This document shows, piece after piece, positions 31,568-43,330 of a stretch of 64,000 bases of DNA. The position numbers and the translations under genes were made by a program. The first letter of the stretch is position 1, and each line of letters opens with the position of its first letter. The DNA comes from Simmondsia chinensis. Taxonomy: Eukaryota > Streptophyta > Magnoliopsida > Caryophyllales > Simmondsiaceae. Under the pieces are notes generated by a model, which was not told the DNA's origin, did not search any database, and saw only the letters and a list, made by a program, of their open reading frames with translations. The stretch lies in contig JAGTTD010000011.1 in the NCBI GenBank assembly GCA_018398585.1, positions 13,321,346 through 13,385,345 on the forward strand. The letters are read 5' to 3'.

Positions 31568-34500
31568 CTGACAGCCTTATGGAGTTCTTGATGCGTTTGG
31601 TCCAATTAGACAAAGCAGCTATCCTGGACAAACTTCAGATTCCTATTGATGTTACCTCTATTGAAAAGGACCCTTCTTGGGTTTCTGAAGAGGATGCCTC
31701 TTCTTCGTGTGAACCATATTTCCTAGGCCTAATCTTTGACCCTATTGAGGACGTACCCAGCCTTGAGGGCATCTTTTCTGATACTGAGGAATACCCTTTA
31801 CATCGTTTTCCTTATGCAGGTCACTCATGGGGAAGAAGACACATTTGCAAGTCTTTCACAAGAAGGGATGAGCTGCCCTTCGATTCTTTTATTTCAAAAA
31901 AAAGGCTCAGGCTTTTGCTTCTTCTTTTTTGTGACCCCCTTGCCCACATGTTATGAGACGTTTGTTAACTTCTTTTTAAAAGAAACTCATGACTATGGGA
32001 AAGGATCTAAGGAAGAAGAAATTTATTTCTACTTGTTCTGGTTGAACAAGTTTTTCTTTGCTAACTCTTCTAACACCGTTCTTGAGTCTCTTGAGATAGT
32101 GGCAGGTAACTTGGCATTTAGTTATAGTCCTTTGGCTCTAAGTTCATTGCTTTTAACACAAGTTTATGGTTGCATTAGGGAAATCATAGTGAAGAGCTAT
32201 GCTGACCAAATAGGAGGAACCCTATGGCTGATCCAATTATGGGCCCAAGCCTACTTTCCACAACATTTTCCTTGAGGCCCCTTTGTCCCCAGAAGTGATG
32301 TTGTCAGCTATTACAAGGAGCAATTTGCACATATGGATGTTCTTTTGTCTCCAGGGTGGTCCTTGGATTAGTTACTTGAGCGGCTATTGGCTTTTAGAGG
32401 CAAATCAGGGGTCTAATGGCGTCCATTTAGGGAGAGGAGACTTGGCCCTCTTTAGTTCAAGAAACTAAACCTTACTTTAATGTCTCAGCAGACATCAATT
32501 ATTAGACTGGGCAAGCAATTCTATGCCCCTAAGACTTCCGCTTTATCGTTAGACTCATCCTGGTGTTGAGTCTTACAGGCTTGGGTTGTTTGCCAAACAA
32601 TTTGGGATGGTCCAGGACGTTCCTTTCCCCAACTTGTGGACAAGAACCTCTGATGGTTCTAAAAGGGCCTTTATGCAGCTTCCTCGCCTCAAGGAGCTCC
32701 ATGAGACTAACCTAGCCATTACGTTAGCCTAACAGGATCCTATTCCATGCTGGCATGGCCCTTGTGCTAAGCAGTATTTTTCAGCTTGGTTCCAAGCCTA
32801 TTGGTCCTCTTTGGAGGCCAGAGGTGCCAAGCAGTATTTTGCGCTTTCTCTTGAGCCTGCAGGTACCAGCTTGAGAGTCGTACGCCAAGGTGGAGCAGAC
32901 TCCATGCAAGAAAGCTCTGCCAGGTAACTATCCATATAAACTTCTCAAGATGCTTTCATAACCTACCTTAATTGGTATACTTAGTATTTTCCTTTTGCAA
33001 CTCTAGCTACTCAAAGAAGCATGATGGAGAGTCTTAGGGAACCCATAGTTTCACTTGGCTACTCTTAGAAGAATCTCCCCCTGAAGCTCCACTGCCTGTC
33101 CTAGGGAAAGGTAATTCTAAGAAAAGAAGTAGAAGAAGAATTTCATATGTCCTTCCAATCAGAGTCACTTAGGTGGTGGACGAAGATGAAGAGAAGGTGC
33201 CATTCTTCTAATTAGTGAGAAAGAGGAGAGCCAAACTCTCCTAATAGGAGGTATTGGCTTTTGTGTCATTGGCTCCTTTCCTTATTTACTCTTCTTGAGA
33301 CTGTCATGACTCATCTTCTATGACGTTAAGTTACTGCAGGTCCAGTAATAGTGGAGATTTCAAACTGTCCTTAAAGAGTCAAGCTCTAGAGTCCCCTCTA
33401 GAGACAAAGCCATTGAGCTCAACTATTGATGAAGCAGAGGGTTCCATCACTTCCATTCTAGGGCCTCTCTCAGGCAACAAACCAAAAGGAAAACCTCCTC
33501 CAATACTCTTGAGGTAGGAACTTATCCAAGCTCCCTTCTTTCTTTTGTGGGGGCCTTTAATGACAATTGAAGAAATTCAAGAAGGTATAACCCCTCAACT
33601 TTGTCTCATGAGTTTCCGTTTTTGAACCTTGGATTGGTTCTAACTCATAAATGTCATTTTTCAAAGGCTACCCCTGAAACGGATGCTCCAACATTAGAGG
33701 AACCAGTAGCAACTTCCCCTTCAACTCTAACTATAGCTCCAGAGGTAAGTCTTGACCCTTTAAACTTTGGTGTTTCATTCCAAAGTCATAATTCATCCCT
33801 GATGCTCCTTCTTTCTTGATCCAGGTTGCTCCACTACCTTTCTTAACAAGTATCTCTTCCCCCTTAGAGAGATTAGGGGTCAGTGGGAGGCTGAAAATCT
33901 AACAGCTAGATCAAGAGGCATCTCTCAGGTTCCAAAGGTTAGGTGAGCTGACTAAACTCCCTGTTTAGTCTCTGGCTACATAGGCTAACAGTCAAGAAGC
34001 AATCTCCCTTGTAAAAGCCTTGACAAAAGATCCCAAAGTGGCACCCTCAATTTCCGGGGAGCTCAAGACACTAGAAGGAGTTCTCATTAGGAATTCCCAA
34101 GAAGTTCCTTCACTCCTAGAGAAGAAGCGGTAGTATTAGACTGCTATTAGAGACCTCAGTCGTTTCTTGTTTGAAGAAATTCACGCAGCTAGGGAAACCT
34201 AAGGCCAACAAGCCCAAGATATCAAGGGCATTGAAGATCAAGTACGCTAGCTAGTGCAGCAACTGAGTCAGCTTAAAGACAAGCTTTCAGCCTTGAAGCA
34301 ACAATGTTCCCTCTAAGACTCAAGAATTCGAGTGCTTGAGAAGGCAACATTGGAAGCTCAAGGAGAACAACAAGTGCACGAAGAGGAAGTTGTCTTTACA
34401 GACAATCAACTGAACTAAATAGCCAACCAACTAGCAGCCATATCAGAGTCCCTTGTAAGGATTAGGACTCATCTTTTCTAAGGATGTTAAGAAGTAGTTA
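31568..34500 (+). pseudogene. PMD-type coding remnant with coiled-coil C-terminus
   Basis: Broken frames read as a plant-mobile-domain protein: FLMRLVQLDKAAILDKLQIP near 31,590; YFYLFWLNKFFFANSSNT near 32,020; TLWLIQLWAQAYFPQHF near 32,220; SYRLGLFAKQFGMVQDVPFP near 32,570. The last part (34,250-34,440) is rich in Leu/Gln/Glu heptads (LVQQLSQLKDKLSALKQQ), suggesting a coiled coil. Many stops and frameshifts make it a pseudogene. It lies antisense to, and next to, a gypsy integrase tail (34.7 kb). That is the arrangement of the extra antisense ORF reported in some Tat-lineage gypsy elements. The assignment is by motif memory only. Confidence 0.6.
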
Positions 34501-34689
34501 AGTTACACAAGTTGTATCATATACAGTAAATACCATTTACCTCTTTATATAAATAAAATAACATATTTGCATCAATATGTCTCTCAAATGTAAGGTTCCT
34601 TTCGTAGTGTATATTTTTTTGACAACTCAAGGATCACTGATTTGATCCTCGAGGCACTATTATTGAAATTGAGCTGATGCTTTAGGAAA

Positions 34690-34860
34690 TCTAAATTTAA
34701 GGACTTCTTTTCTTAGAATCTCAAATCGAAGGCACATACTTCTTTATGAACCTCTCATTAATGGCCCTAGGATAGGTCCTTCCATCTAGATAGGCATTAC
34801 CTCCACATACTTCAATAACTCTGAATGGACCCTCCTAATTTGAGGATCATTGACCGAGGA
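34690..34860 (-). pseudogene. Gypsy integrase C-terminal remnant
   Basis: One minus-strand frame reads EGPFRVIEVCGGNAYLDG, then TYPRAINERFIKKYVP and a stop. This resembles the end of Ty3/gypsy integrases (EGPY.V... followed by a ...W/IN..LKKYY tail). Only about 50 codons survive before unrelated copia sequence begins on the right. Confidence 0.6.
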
Positions 34861-34869
34861 CGCGGTCCT

Positions 34870-36450
34870 ATTGGCCAATGGGTAGAAGAACCACTTTCCA
34901 GACCAAGTCTCATATTCACATGCATCACAAATATTATCTTTTTTAAATTTAAGCTTTGTTAATCCTCTAACAAGATCATTTTTAGCAATTTCTGAAATCA
35001 AGTCCATACTAGCATGTCCAAATCTTCTATACCAAATCCAAAGATCATATTCGTTTAAGACACTAAAATATTTTAAAAAATCTACACAAACAAGATAAAA
35101 CATACCGACATTTTCACTTTCTAAACCAAAAGAAAAATTTTGTTTGCCTTGGCATATTTTACTATGCATCTAGATGACTTAAATTTCAAACAATGGCCTT
35201 TATCACATTATTGGCTAATGCTCAGAAGATTATGCGTAAGACCTTTAACAAGTCAGAAATCTTCAATGCACAAGTATGAGTTAGAAGCAACATTACCAAT
35301 ATTGATGATTTTTTCTTTCTTATTGTCAATGAAAGTGACATTTCCTTTTCTTGGCAATGATGGAATTGGACTTAGATCTGTCTCCGGTCATATGTCTTGA
35401 GCAACCACTATTCAAATACCACTTTTGGTTCTTGCTTCCAATGTTCATATGAACCTATTATAATTCAAATGCTTTCAGGTCCTTCTTTTTGAATTTGTTG
35501 AAGGATGTCTTGTACTTGGGCTCAAACAATCTCTTGTAAGATGTTCAATTTCTTCACAATCATGACAAGGTAGTTCATCTTTGGAGGAAGATGTACCTTT
35601 TTTTGCAATTTTTCTTAAATTTTTTCTTGAAGGAGTTTGTGACTTTTTGCCAACATAGCTATTTCATCATCTTAGTCACTTAGGGATGATTTAAATGCTA
35701 TTCTATACCTTTCTTGCGTTTTTATTTTTCGTTAATGTCTTCCAAGTCAATCTCATGGGTCATGAGGTGGTCAATTAGTTGATCAAGTTTGTAGGTGGAG
35801 AGGTTATGCGCTTTTTGTAAAACGGTAACCTTTCCTTGCCATAAATAGGAAGATATCTAACAACTTTGCTAACTTGTTCCTCATTTAAATACGGTTTTCC
35901 AAGAGCTTGGAGCTTGTTCATAATGTCAGAGAATCTTGTATACATCTCTTTTATAGACTCCTCTGCCTTCATTTTCAAAAGTTCATAGGACCTTACGAAC
36001 ATGTTGATTTTGTCATCTTCACTTGATCCGTTCCTTTATAGGTGATTTTGACCTTATCCCAAATTTTCTTTAATGATTGACAACCTGAAACATGATTACA
36101 AACATTTGGCGCAAAAGCACATAGAAGTTGATAATGAGCTTTTGCATTTTTTGCAAGCTTTTTTCTTTATTGTCTTGCATAAGCTCGTTTTCCTTTTTCT
36201 TAATGGTTATCTCTCGTTCTTTCCCTAAAGGCACAGAGTCACCGTTTTTTTGTTTTGATCCATAAATCAAAACCAATGGATGTAGTATAAAGTCTCATCG
36301 TAAGTTTTTAATAGGGAAAATTTTCCCCAGAAAAAAGAAGAGACTTGTTGATCATTTGACTTTCAGTGATGATAGGAGCAAATGTTGTCAGGATCACTAT
36401 AAGGTTGTCAGACAAAAAAAAAAAAAAAAAAAATTAGTTCTGATACCAAT
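34870..36450 (-). pseudogene. Copia Gag/integrase-leader remnant (same family as 6.3-13 kb)
   Basis: On the minus strand: Gag words IKEMYTRFSDIMNKLQALGK (near 35,930) and a primer-binding site at 36,438-36,449 (TGGTATCAGAAC). Further left is a GAG-pre-integrase segment with LWIWYRRFGHASMDLISEI, LVRGLTKLKFKKDNICDAC and CEYETWSGK (34,786-35,169). RT is missing. The reading order and LTR start match the 6.3-13 kb element. Confidence 0.72.
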
Positions 36451-37030
36451 TGAAGGCCCAAAGAGGAACCTGAGAGGAGGGAGGTGAATTAGGTTCTTTC
36501 GTAATTAAGTAAAAACTTAAACTTTAAGAACCAAAAATTAGATTGAAAGATAAACAATAAATGAGAAATATAAAAAGTACAGGGAAGGAAAAAAAAGTGC
36601 ATAACGATTTTTATAGTGGTTCAATTTCAATATGGAAGCTAGTTCACTTCCCATATGATATGGAAGCTAGTTCACTCCCCATATGACTACTTTTTGTCCC
36701 TTAAGCTTTCCACTAAGCTTGACGATCCTTTTAAATCTTAAGCTCAGGGTCCAACCTTTATAAGAAAATAAATTTAAACAATGAAACTCTCACTCTTTCA
36801 AGAGTGATTTGACAATCAATCAAGCTTAGCAAAAGGAAATGATATGTCAATTAAGCTTAAATACTCAATAATAAAGAGAACTAGCGCTGCTGAAGAAAAC
36901 TTCAAGAAAACAAGTGATAAACGTTAAAGTACAAGTAGAACACATGAACTTTTGATCAATGAATGCTTAGAGAATTGGATGAATTTTACCAGCAATTCAA
37001 CCATATTTATAGGCAAACCAAAGTTTATTG
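36451..37030 (-). mobile_element. Partial LTR of the copia remnant
   Basis: It starts TGAAGGCCCAAAGAGGAACC, matching the LTR start at 11,677, followed by similar order of words (GAGAGGAGGGAGGTGAATTAGG). A 22-bp tandem duplication of TATGGAAGCTAGTTCACT lies near 36,632-36,676. Similarity fades near 37,030. Confidence 0.68.
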
Positions 37031-37471
37031 TTGTTGAAGGAGTATTCAGAATATTATGAAAGAAATCGATTTAAAAAAAAATAGCCGTTTGATCCTATCG
37101 CAGCCTTTTGTGGGGACATCATACAGTACTAATATTTGGATTGCAAAATCTCTTTTGGGAGTCTGTATTCTTGCCCAACAAATAAAACATTATACAGTAC
37201 TGAGAAAGTCAATGCCATTTAGTATTTGATTGCTTAGTTCAAATAGTAAGCGACTTTAATTAGGTAAATGAAGTACATCACAAAAACTAAGCCAAACTAA
37301 GCTATAATCTTACATTTAGTATATGGTTATATATATCAGTAATAACTTTCTCAGTGATTCCTCTCATTGTGTATGTCTTACCACTACTTGTTTGCCCATA
37401 TGCAAATATGGTTGCCGTCAAGGAAAAAGTTCAAATTAATTTTGTTAATAGTTGAAAAAAGCTCTATTACC

Positions 37472-37806
37472 CATGGCTATCAAAATCACGAGTCGGATCG
37501 TAGGATCATACGATCCCACTTTGCCCTACCAACCCAGATCGCGTAAAGAATCGTAAGCAAGTAGACTTGCATCAAACTCGGGTGGGATAGGTAGAATCGG
37601 TGAAGAATAGATAGGATCACCGATTCTACTGAGTCAACAATAAAAAAAATGTATTGGAGGTCTGACATTGATTCTAGGCCGATTCTACAAATTCTATACC
37701 AATTCTCTAGGTATTTTAAATTTATTTTTTTCAGCCTTTTTTTTTTTTACTTTTTCATTCCCCCTTCCCCTTTCTCACGTTTTTTCCTCCCCTTTCCTCC
37801 CTATTC

Positions 37807-37837
<31 letters not shown>

Positions 37838-38271
37838 TCATTCTTTCATATCACACCCTTCACTTATCTTCACCGGTAGCCCTAGCCATCGCCGATTGCC
37901 GCCAACTGATGTCGACCGACTGCCTGAGCCATGCACTGAGGTTTGACATCGACCCATGGGCCACACATAGCCATAGCTCATTTTTTGTTTGGGTAAAAAA
38001 ACTAATTTTTGTTTAATTTTTTATTCTTCTAGCATATCGAGTTACTTGGGTAATTGTTTTGATTTTCATTTTGTTTATTTTGAGCTTGATCTTATTTTTG
38101 GACTTATTTTATGTTCTTTATTATATATTGAGGCTTATAATATAATTTTTGCAGATACAAGTATTGTTTTACACCTAAAGTAGAATCTTATGATTCTCGA
38201 TTAGATTCTACGATCTCGATCCCGAGGATCCCTCACCAATCCTACGTACAATTCCGATTCTGACAACCTTG
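37472..38271. mobile_element. hAT-like non-autonomous transposon, 800 bp
   Basis: Terminal inverted repeats resemble each other: left CATGGCTATCAAAATCACG, right reverse complement CAAGGTTGTCAGAATCGG, both followed by GTAGGAT-like words. The 8-bp flanks CTATTACC (37,464-37,471) and TTATTACC (38,272-38,279) differ at one position, as expected of a hAT insertion. It lies in intron 2 of the kinesin pseudogene. No transposase is encoded. Confidence 0.82.
37806..37834. repeat. Poly-C run of 29 bases
   Basis: An uninterrupted run of C preceded by a T/C-rich tract (37,735-37,805). It creates artefactual poly-proline frames. The exact length may be affected by sequencing or assembly. Confidence 0.9.
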
Positions 38272-39272
38272 TTATTACCATATGTAAGAACAATATGTAA
38301 AATATATAAACAAAGTGTTCAGGATGGAACTTAAGAAGCAATATTACCATTTATACCTATCAAAGCGGACAAAGCAACATTCTTGACTCCTTCATAGACT
38401 ATATCAGTCATGCAAGCAGGACCAAAACTTTGTCTGAAAGATGAAAACATGATTTTTTCTGCTTTGCATCATAGAATAGCATAATGATGTAAACATCCCT
38501 ACAAGGGCATGTAAACTTCTACTAATCATATAATATGAAAAAGGCCTACAATATAGCAAATTCAAACTATAAGACGAGCAAATTAAGGATGCAATGTGAA
38601 TACCGAATGTGAATGAGTTTGCTTGACCTAAATGATCATGAGCTGCAGGTTTTTAAACAATTGTTTGATCATAATGCATTCCCTTGCCACTTGGCCTTTG
38701 GTTACAGGCTCCTTTTTACTCAAGGATCTTAATTGCACTGTCACAATAATTTTCTCTTCCTTAGCTTTAGGTGCACCTAGTGTCGATGCTAGTGTTTTAT
38801 CAATCTTGGAAGCCGGAGTACTAAGACTTTTTATAGTCATTATTGAAATTGTTTGCAGCTCACTAATACCTAGCTTTGTCAAAAACAATGGCTCAGATAT
38901 CATTAGCGATAAATGAAATCAACTTCTCACAACATGGTGATATTCCTTAATGTCCCCAAATGAACTTCATGTGCCTTTTTGCTCGGAAATCCACGGAGAG
39001 AAGCATAACAATTTACACCATTCTAGGGAATAGAACATGAGAATCTTTATATGTGTATACTTATAGCCACACACGAAACCGTATTATCCGATAATCCTAA
39101 ATAGAATCGGCCCGACTCCTCTACTCCCGTATAAATAAGGCCAAACAGAGCCAGACTCCAAGCATAAGCCTAACGTCTGAAATTTTATCCCTCATTGACC
39201 TATGATCCTATATATGATCAGATCTATTAAATATCATAGGCCCTTAGGCCAAACCCACGGATTTAGAAAATC

Positions 39273-39655
39273 GGGTTATTTACGCCAAAGGTCTCTATAC
39301 TTTGTCTATTGTGTCAATTTGGTCTGTATACTTTTAATTATGTCAATTTAGTCACTGAACAATTCAATATGTGTAAATTTAGTCCCTTGGTCAAATTTAA
39401 GTTATGTTAATGACATAATTTTGAAAGGCAAAATTATGTTAGATGCAAGTAACTTACTATAAATTCATCTGCTTACTCAATTTAATCCACTTCGTGGCGG
39501 AATCATTAAAATTTTTATTAAAAAATTAATATAAATTTTTTCAAAGGACCAAATTGATACATTTTGAATTGTACAGGGACTAAATTGACACAATTAAAAG
39601 TATGACTAAATTGACACAATAAACAAAGTACAAAGACATTTGACATAAATAATCC
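39273..39655. mobile_element. Foldback MITE, about 0.38 kb
   Basis: The two ends form a long imperfect inverted repeat of roughly 100 bp: left GGTTATTTACGCCAAAGGTC, right reverse complement GGATTATTTATGTCAAATGT. Both arms continue with repeated TTGTGTCAATTTAGTC-like phrases. No coding is present. A 9-bp duplication is suggested but weak, so superfamily is uncertain (Mutator-like is possible). Confidence 0.72.
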
Positions 39656-40624
39656 TAGAATATGTAAGGTCAACATATAAGTTAAAATAGGGTTTCATCC
39701 AAAACCCAATTAGCATTAGGTGGATTAATCCAGTAGGCTTATTTATTGATATCTTCTCTCTCACAACTCCACTATAGGATTCTAACTACTCTCTCACGTG
39801 GAGTCTTCAATAAGATTCACATATAAATTATCATAAAAATTTAATTAAGCTTATGTAAAGTAGTCCACTAGACTTATACAAAGATATTGGATACAAAAAA
39901 TAATAGAAGACAATAAAAGGGGCCACAGTGATGAATGAAACCATAAAAAGGAGACTACATTTCATCAGATATTTGTCAATGACATGGTAAAGCTTCATTC
40001 AGTTAAATTTGTTGTGCATATTGGCCTGGTACCTTCAACCCACTTAACACATACCTTACTGACAATCCCAATCAGCTTTTTCAAAATCTCATGTTCTTTA
40101 TCAAAACATAGATTAAAGAAGAAAATTTATAGCAACTAAAATGTGGAAAATTTACAATAAGGTCTTGTTTAGCACATGGAATTGGAGCTTGGAAATGGGG
40201 TTGAGATTGGAATTGGAGTCGAAAATTCAATTATGTTGTTTGGTTCACCATCTATTAATATTGAATTACAATTTCACTACCCATATCCATGGAATTGGGT
40301 TTTTATTGAAAATCATATAGTCTAGTTCCTTGTGGTGAGGGTAAGGAGTTGCAATTCCATATTAACTTCGCTGACCTAAAACCCAAAATGACCCCACGTG
40401 ATTAACCACTAAAGTAAAATGACTTGAACCTAAAAACCAGAATTGACTTAACTCAAAGTCCAAAATAACCAACCCGATTGATGCCAAAACCCAAGATGAC
40501 TCAACTCCAAAAAAATGAAACTACTAAACTTGCATGTGCATAACTGTTGATAAATTATAATTGAGCTGCTTACTACTATAGATGGGCAAGTAGGTTACAC
40601 GAACATTCATTTAGACAAAAATTT

Positions 40625-40885
40625 AAAATAATGCAATTCGCCCAGTAAGGGTAAAACAACACAATATAATTCATCCAGTGAGGGTAAAATCAACGCAATA
40701 TGCCCAGCAAGGGTAAAATCAACACAATTCGCTTAGTAAGGGTAAAATCAACGCAATTCGCCCTGTAAGAGTAAAATCAACACAATTCGCCCAGTAGGGA
40801 TAAAACCAACACAATTCCCCCAGTAAGGGGTAAAACCAACACAATTCGCCCAGTAAAGGTAAAACCAACACAATTCGCCCCAATT
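40625..40885. repeat. 29-bp minisatellite, about 9 units
   Basis: Units of the type AATTCGCCCAGTAAGGGTAA followed by AATCAACAC repeat with a period of about 29 bp and with substitutions and small indels. It lies within the element at 40.2-42.0 kb. Confidence 0.88.
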
Positions 40886-40969
40886 TAACCAACTTAACAC
40901 AATTTTCCTATTTTATCCCTCCAAAACACATTTATGAACAAGTGCAAAAGGATAGAATCAAACATATCC

Positions 40970-41110
40970 ATCCACAAAGATCCTTCCTCTTTAAGTAAAG
41001 TCATACTTATCCAAAAGTATCTTTCCTCTTTAGGTAAAGTCATACTCATCCAAAAGTGTTCTTCCTCTTTAAGTAAAGTCATATTCATCCACATATAGGC
41101 TTCCTTCCAC
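40970..41110 (-). repeat. 39-bp minisatellite with a 13-codon period
   Basis: The unit TCATACTTATCCAAAAGTAT plus CTTTCCTCTTTAGGTAAAG repeats about 3.5 times. Its length of 39 bp keeps one minus-strand frame open, giving a repeated MTLLKEEEHFWMS-like peptide in the frame 40,894-41,160. There is no sign that this is a real protein. Confidence 0.85.
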
Positions 41111-42439
41111 CTAGAGGTAGGCACACGATCATCTTTCCGGAGCAATAGTCGTTCAAACACCTTACTCCTCTTAGGCTAAGTATTTTATCTCTATTATTTC
41201 ATCTATTACTTGCCCTTATTTAGTATTTTATAATATTGATACTGCCTTGAGTGGCGGAGGGGTCCCCCGTGGGTTACTCCATGGGCCCCTCTAGCCGTTT
41301 GTTTGATCTTGCAGGGAATATCATGTAAGGCGTGTAGCTAGAGCTTGAGTTCAGCTCATCCTAACGAACCCCACCTCATACGGAACTCCAAAATGATGAA
41401 TAAGCACACTGACTAAATTCATCACAAACAATAACCAAGCTAAGCTAGAAGTCGGAATAATCTGACCAAATTGAGGCTCAGCCTTATTTGACCCAAGCCC
41501 AACCCCCATCTCCCTCTCACCTTAAATTTAACCTAACCTGAGATTACCCAAAATTTGAATTGATGTAACCCGTTTGACCCAAAAGTAAGATGACTCGGGC
41601 TTGAAAAGACTTAAATCAACTCAAAAATGACCCATTCCAGCACGAATCTCGAAAAGACGTAACTTGATTAACTGAAAATTCGAGATGACTTGAACACGAA
41701 ATGATCCAACATGACTAAAACTCGAACCAATTTAACTTTAAACTCAAATAACTCGAACTCAAAGTGATTCAACTTGACCCAATCAAAATCAAGCCTAGCT
41801 TATTACAAACTCGAAATGCTCTAACTCGATTGACCAAAAACATGTGAGGACTTAAATCATTACAGAATTATAATTTCAACTTCTAATTTCTTCGATTGAA
41901 CAATGAAATTTCTCTTCTATCAGGATTCTAATTCCAAGGAATCTTGAATTGGAATTGCAATTCCACCATCTAGTTCCAATTTCATGTGTCAAATAGAAGA
42001 TAAGTCAAAATGGTAGATTTCATGCCTATTATAAGGTTTACCTTGTTTCTATAGCCTCTGTTTGCTTCACCAATTTATAAATACTTTGTTAATCAATGCC
42101 CAGAATGCTAATTGCGATTTATGTCAGATTCCAAAGCTAAGTGAACAAGAGAGAAAACTAGGACCCATTTTAAAAAAAAAAATCAAAAATTTACATTTAG
42201 GAAAAAAAATTACTTTTCTTTCTCTGGAAAAATATTTTTAAAAACTAAAAATAAAAAAAAAAGAAAAAATAATTTATGAAAGTTAGTTTTTAATTTCTCA
42301 AAACTACAAATACAAACAAAAAAAGAAACTCCACAAGTTTTTTCCAATTTATAAAAACAAAGTGCATTGACTAATCTACCTTCTTTCATTTACACTTTAT
42401 TAATTACTATTAGATGACAACACTATGACTTCATAATTT

Positions 42440-43330
42440 TAACATCTTCCCTAATTCTCATATTGTCTTACTTTCCATGTAATTATGCTATTTTCCTTTT
42501 CCCTATGTATATACCATTGGAGCGTCATTCAATTAAGTAAATAAATATATTTTTCTTATATTGTTCTTGTGTCCTTTACACTGTTTTGTGTTTTCATATG
42601 GTATCAGAGCAGTTCTAATTATTCTATTTCTCTCGTTCTTTTGTCTTCTTTTTTCGGTTCTCTATTCGATTTCAGTATTTTTCTTTTTATTTAATTTATT
42701 TTTATTACATATGGCGCACAAAACCCTAACCCCTCCTCCCTCATGAACCGTGCCCCCTCCCCTCCCTATCCCACCACCGCTGCCTCTCCCTTGTTGGCCA
42801 GTCACCCACGGACGGGGGAGATCGGCTTCTCCCATGCCGCATCCTCCCCGCCTCGTCGTGTGACCACCACATTCGGGATAGGGATCGACCACTCTCATGT
42901 CGATATCTCTAATCCGGGCACATTCCTCTTCGGGCTAATGGATGCCAGTGTTGCCATCTCTGGAACACCATTTCCCACTTTGCGGTCTATAATATCGCAA
43001 AACTCAGGCTCGGGAATTCCCTAAACCTTCCCCCTTCCCAATGACAAGCCATGCCATATCTTATAGTGGTGTGGCACGTGTCCTATCGCTGCCGACCCTC
43101 GGGGCTCTCCACCCACCGGCAACCTCAACCCCACCGAGTCCCATACTTCTCCCTTTGTCCAATATGTAAAACATCATAACAATAAAACTCGAAAACTCTA
43201 ATGACTACCCTACATGGAAAGAATATTTTTTCATGATTCTCATGGCTTGTCAATTAATTAGTTTTATAGATAGGACCTAGCCTTGTCCCATCCCTAACTT
43301 GCATGAGAACATATTTTAAAAATATTTCCC
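42440..43330 (+). mobile_element. Copia 5' end: LTR end, primer-binding site, gag start
   Basis: TTTTGTGTTTTCA ends an LTR at about 42,598 and is followed by the primer site TGGTATCAGAGCAG (42,600-42,613). After about 570 bp of leader and proline-rich broken frame, 43,180-43,310 reads IKLENSNDYPTWKEYF and ILMACQLISFIDRT, the standard start of copia Gag. The remainder is missing beyond about 43,330. The LTR start was not located. Confidence 0.68.

Larger units (their letters stand above)
37314..38840 (-). pseudogene. NACK1: Kinesin-7 (NACK/HINKEL type) 5' gene fragment
   Basis: Three exon-like blocks on the minus strand. Exon 1 (38,840-38,604) has a NACK-type N-terminus (TPASKIDKTLASTLGAPKAK, EEKIIVTVQLRSLSKKE). 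Exon 2 (38,433-38,348) reads FGPACMTDIVYE and GVKNVALSALIGIN. Exon 3 (37,414-37,314) carries the motor P-loop, [20 protein letters not shown], and ends at a GTAAGA donor. NACK kinesins act with a MAPKKK at the phragmoplast during cytokinesis. Defects: a frameshift late in exon 1, one missing T at the exon 2 start, one codon fewer in VYEEGVKN, and GG in place of AG before exon 3. Later motor exons, the stalk and the tail are absent. A transposon-captured fragment is an alternative explanation. Confidence 0.82.
40161..41999. mobile_element. DNA-transposon-like element with imperfect inverted ends
   Basis: The left end GCACATGGAATTGGA and the reverse complement of the right end GACACATGAAATTGGA match, with further GAATTGGAATTG-type sequence inside both ends. 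The interior has two minisatellites (40,625-40,890 and 40,970-41,110) and many degenerate phrases of the form GACTCAAAC...AAATGACCC. No transposase is visible. Duplication is not settled. Confidence 0.55.

Noticed and set aside
37649..37946. Proline-rich frames across the poly-C run
   Set aside because: They are produced by the C homopolymer inside the hAT-like element.
40625..40885. CRISPR-like array
   Set aside because: The repeats are adjacent without unique spacers and the genome is a plant. It is a minisatellite.
42561..43024. Proline-rich frames at 42.7-43.0 kb as a host gene
   Set aside because: They lie between a primer-binding site and copia gag and are best read as element leader.
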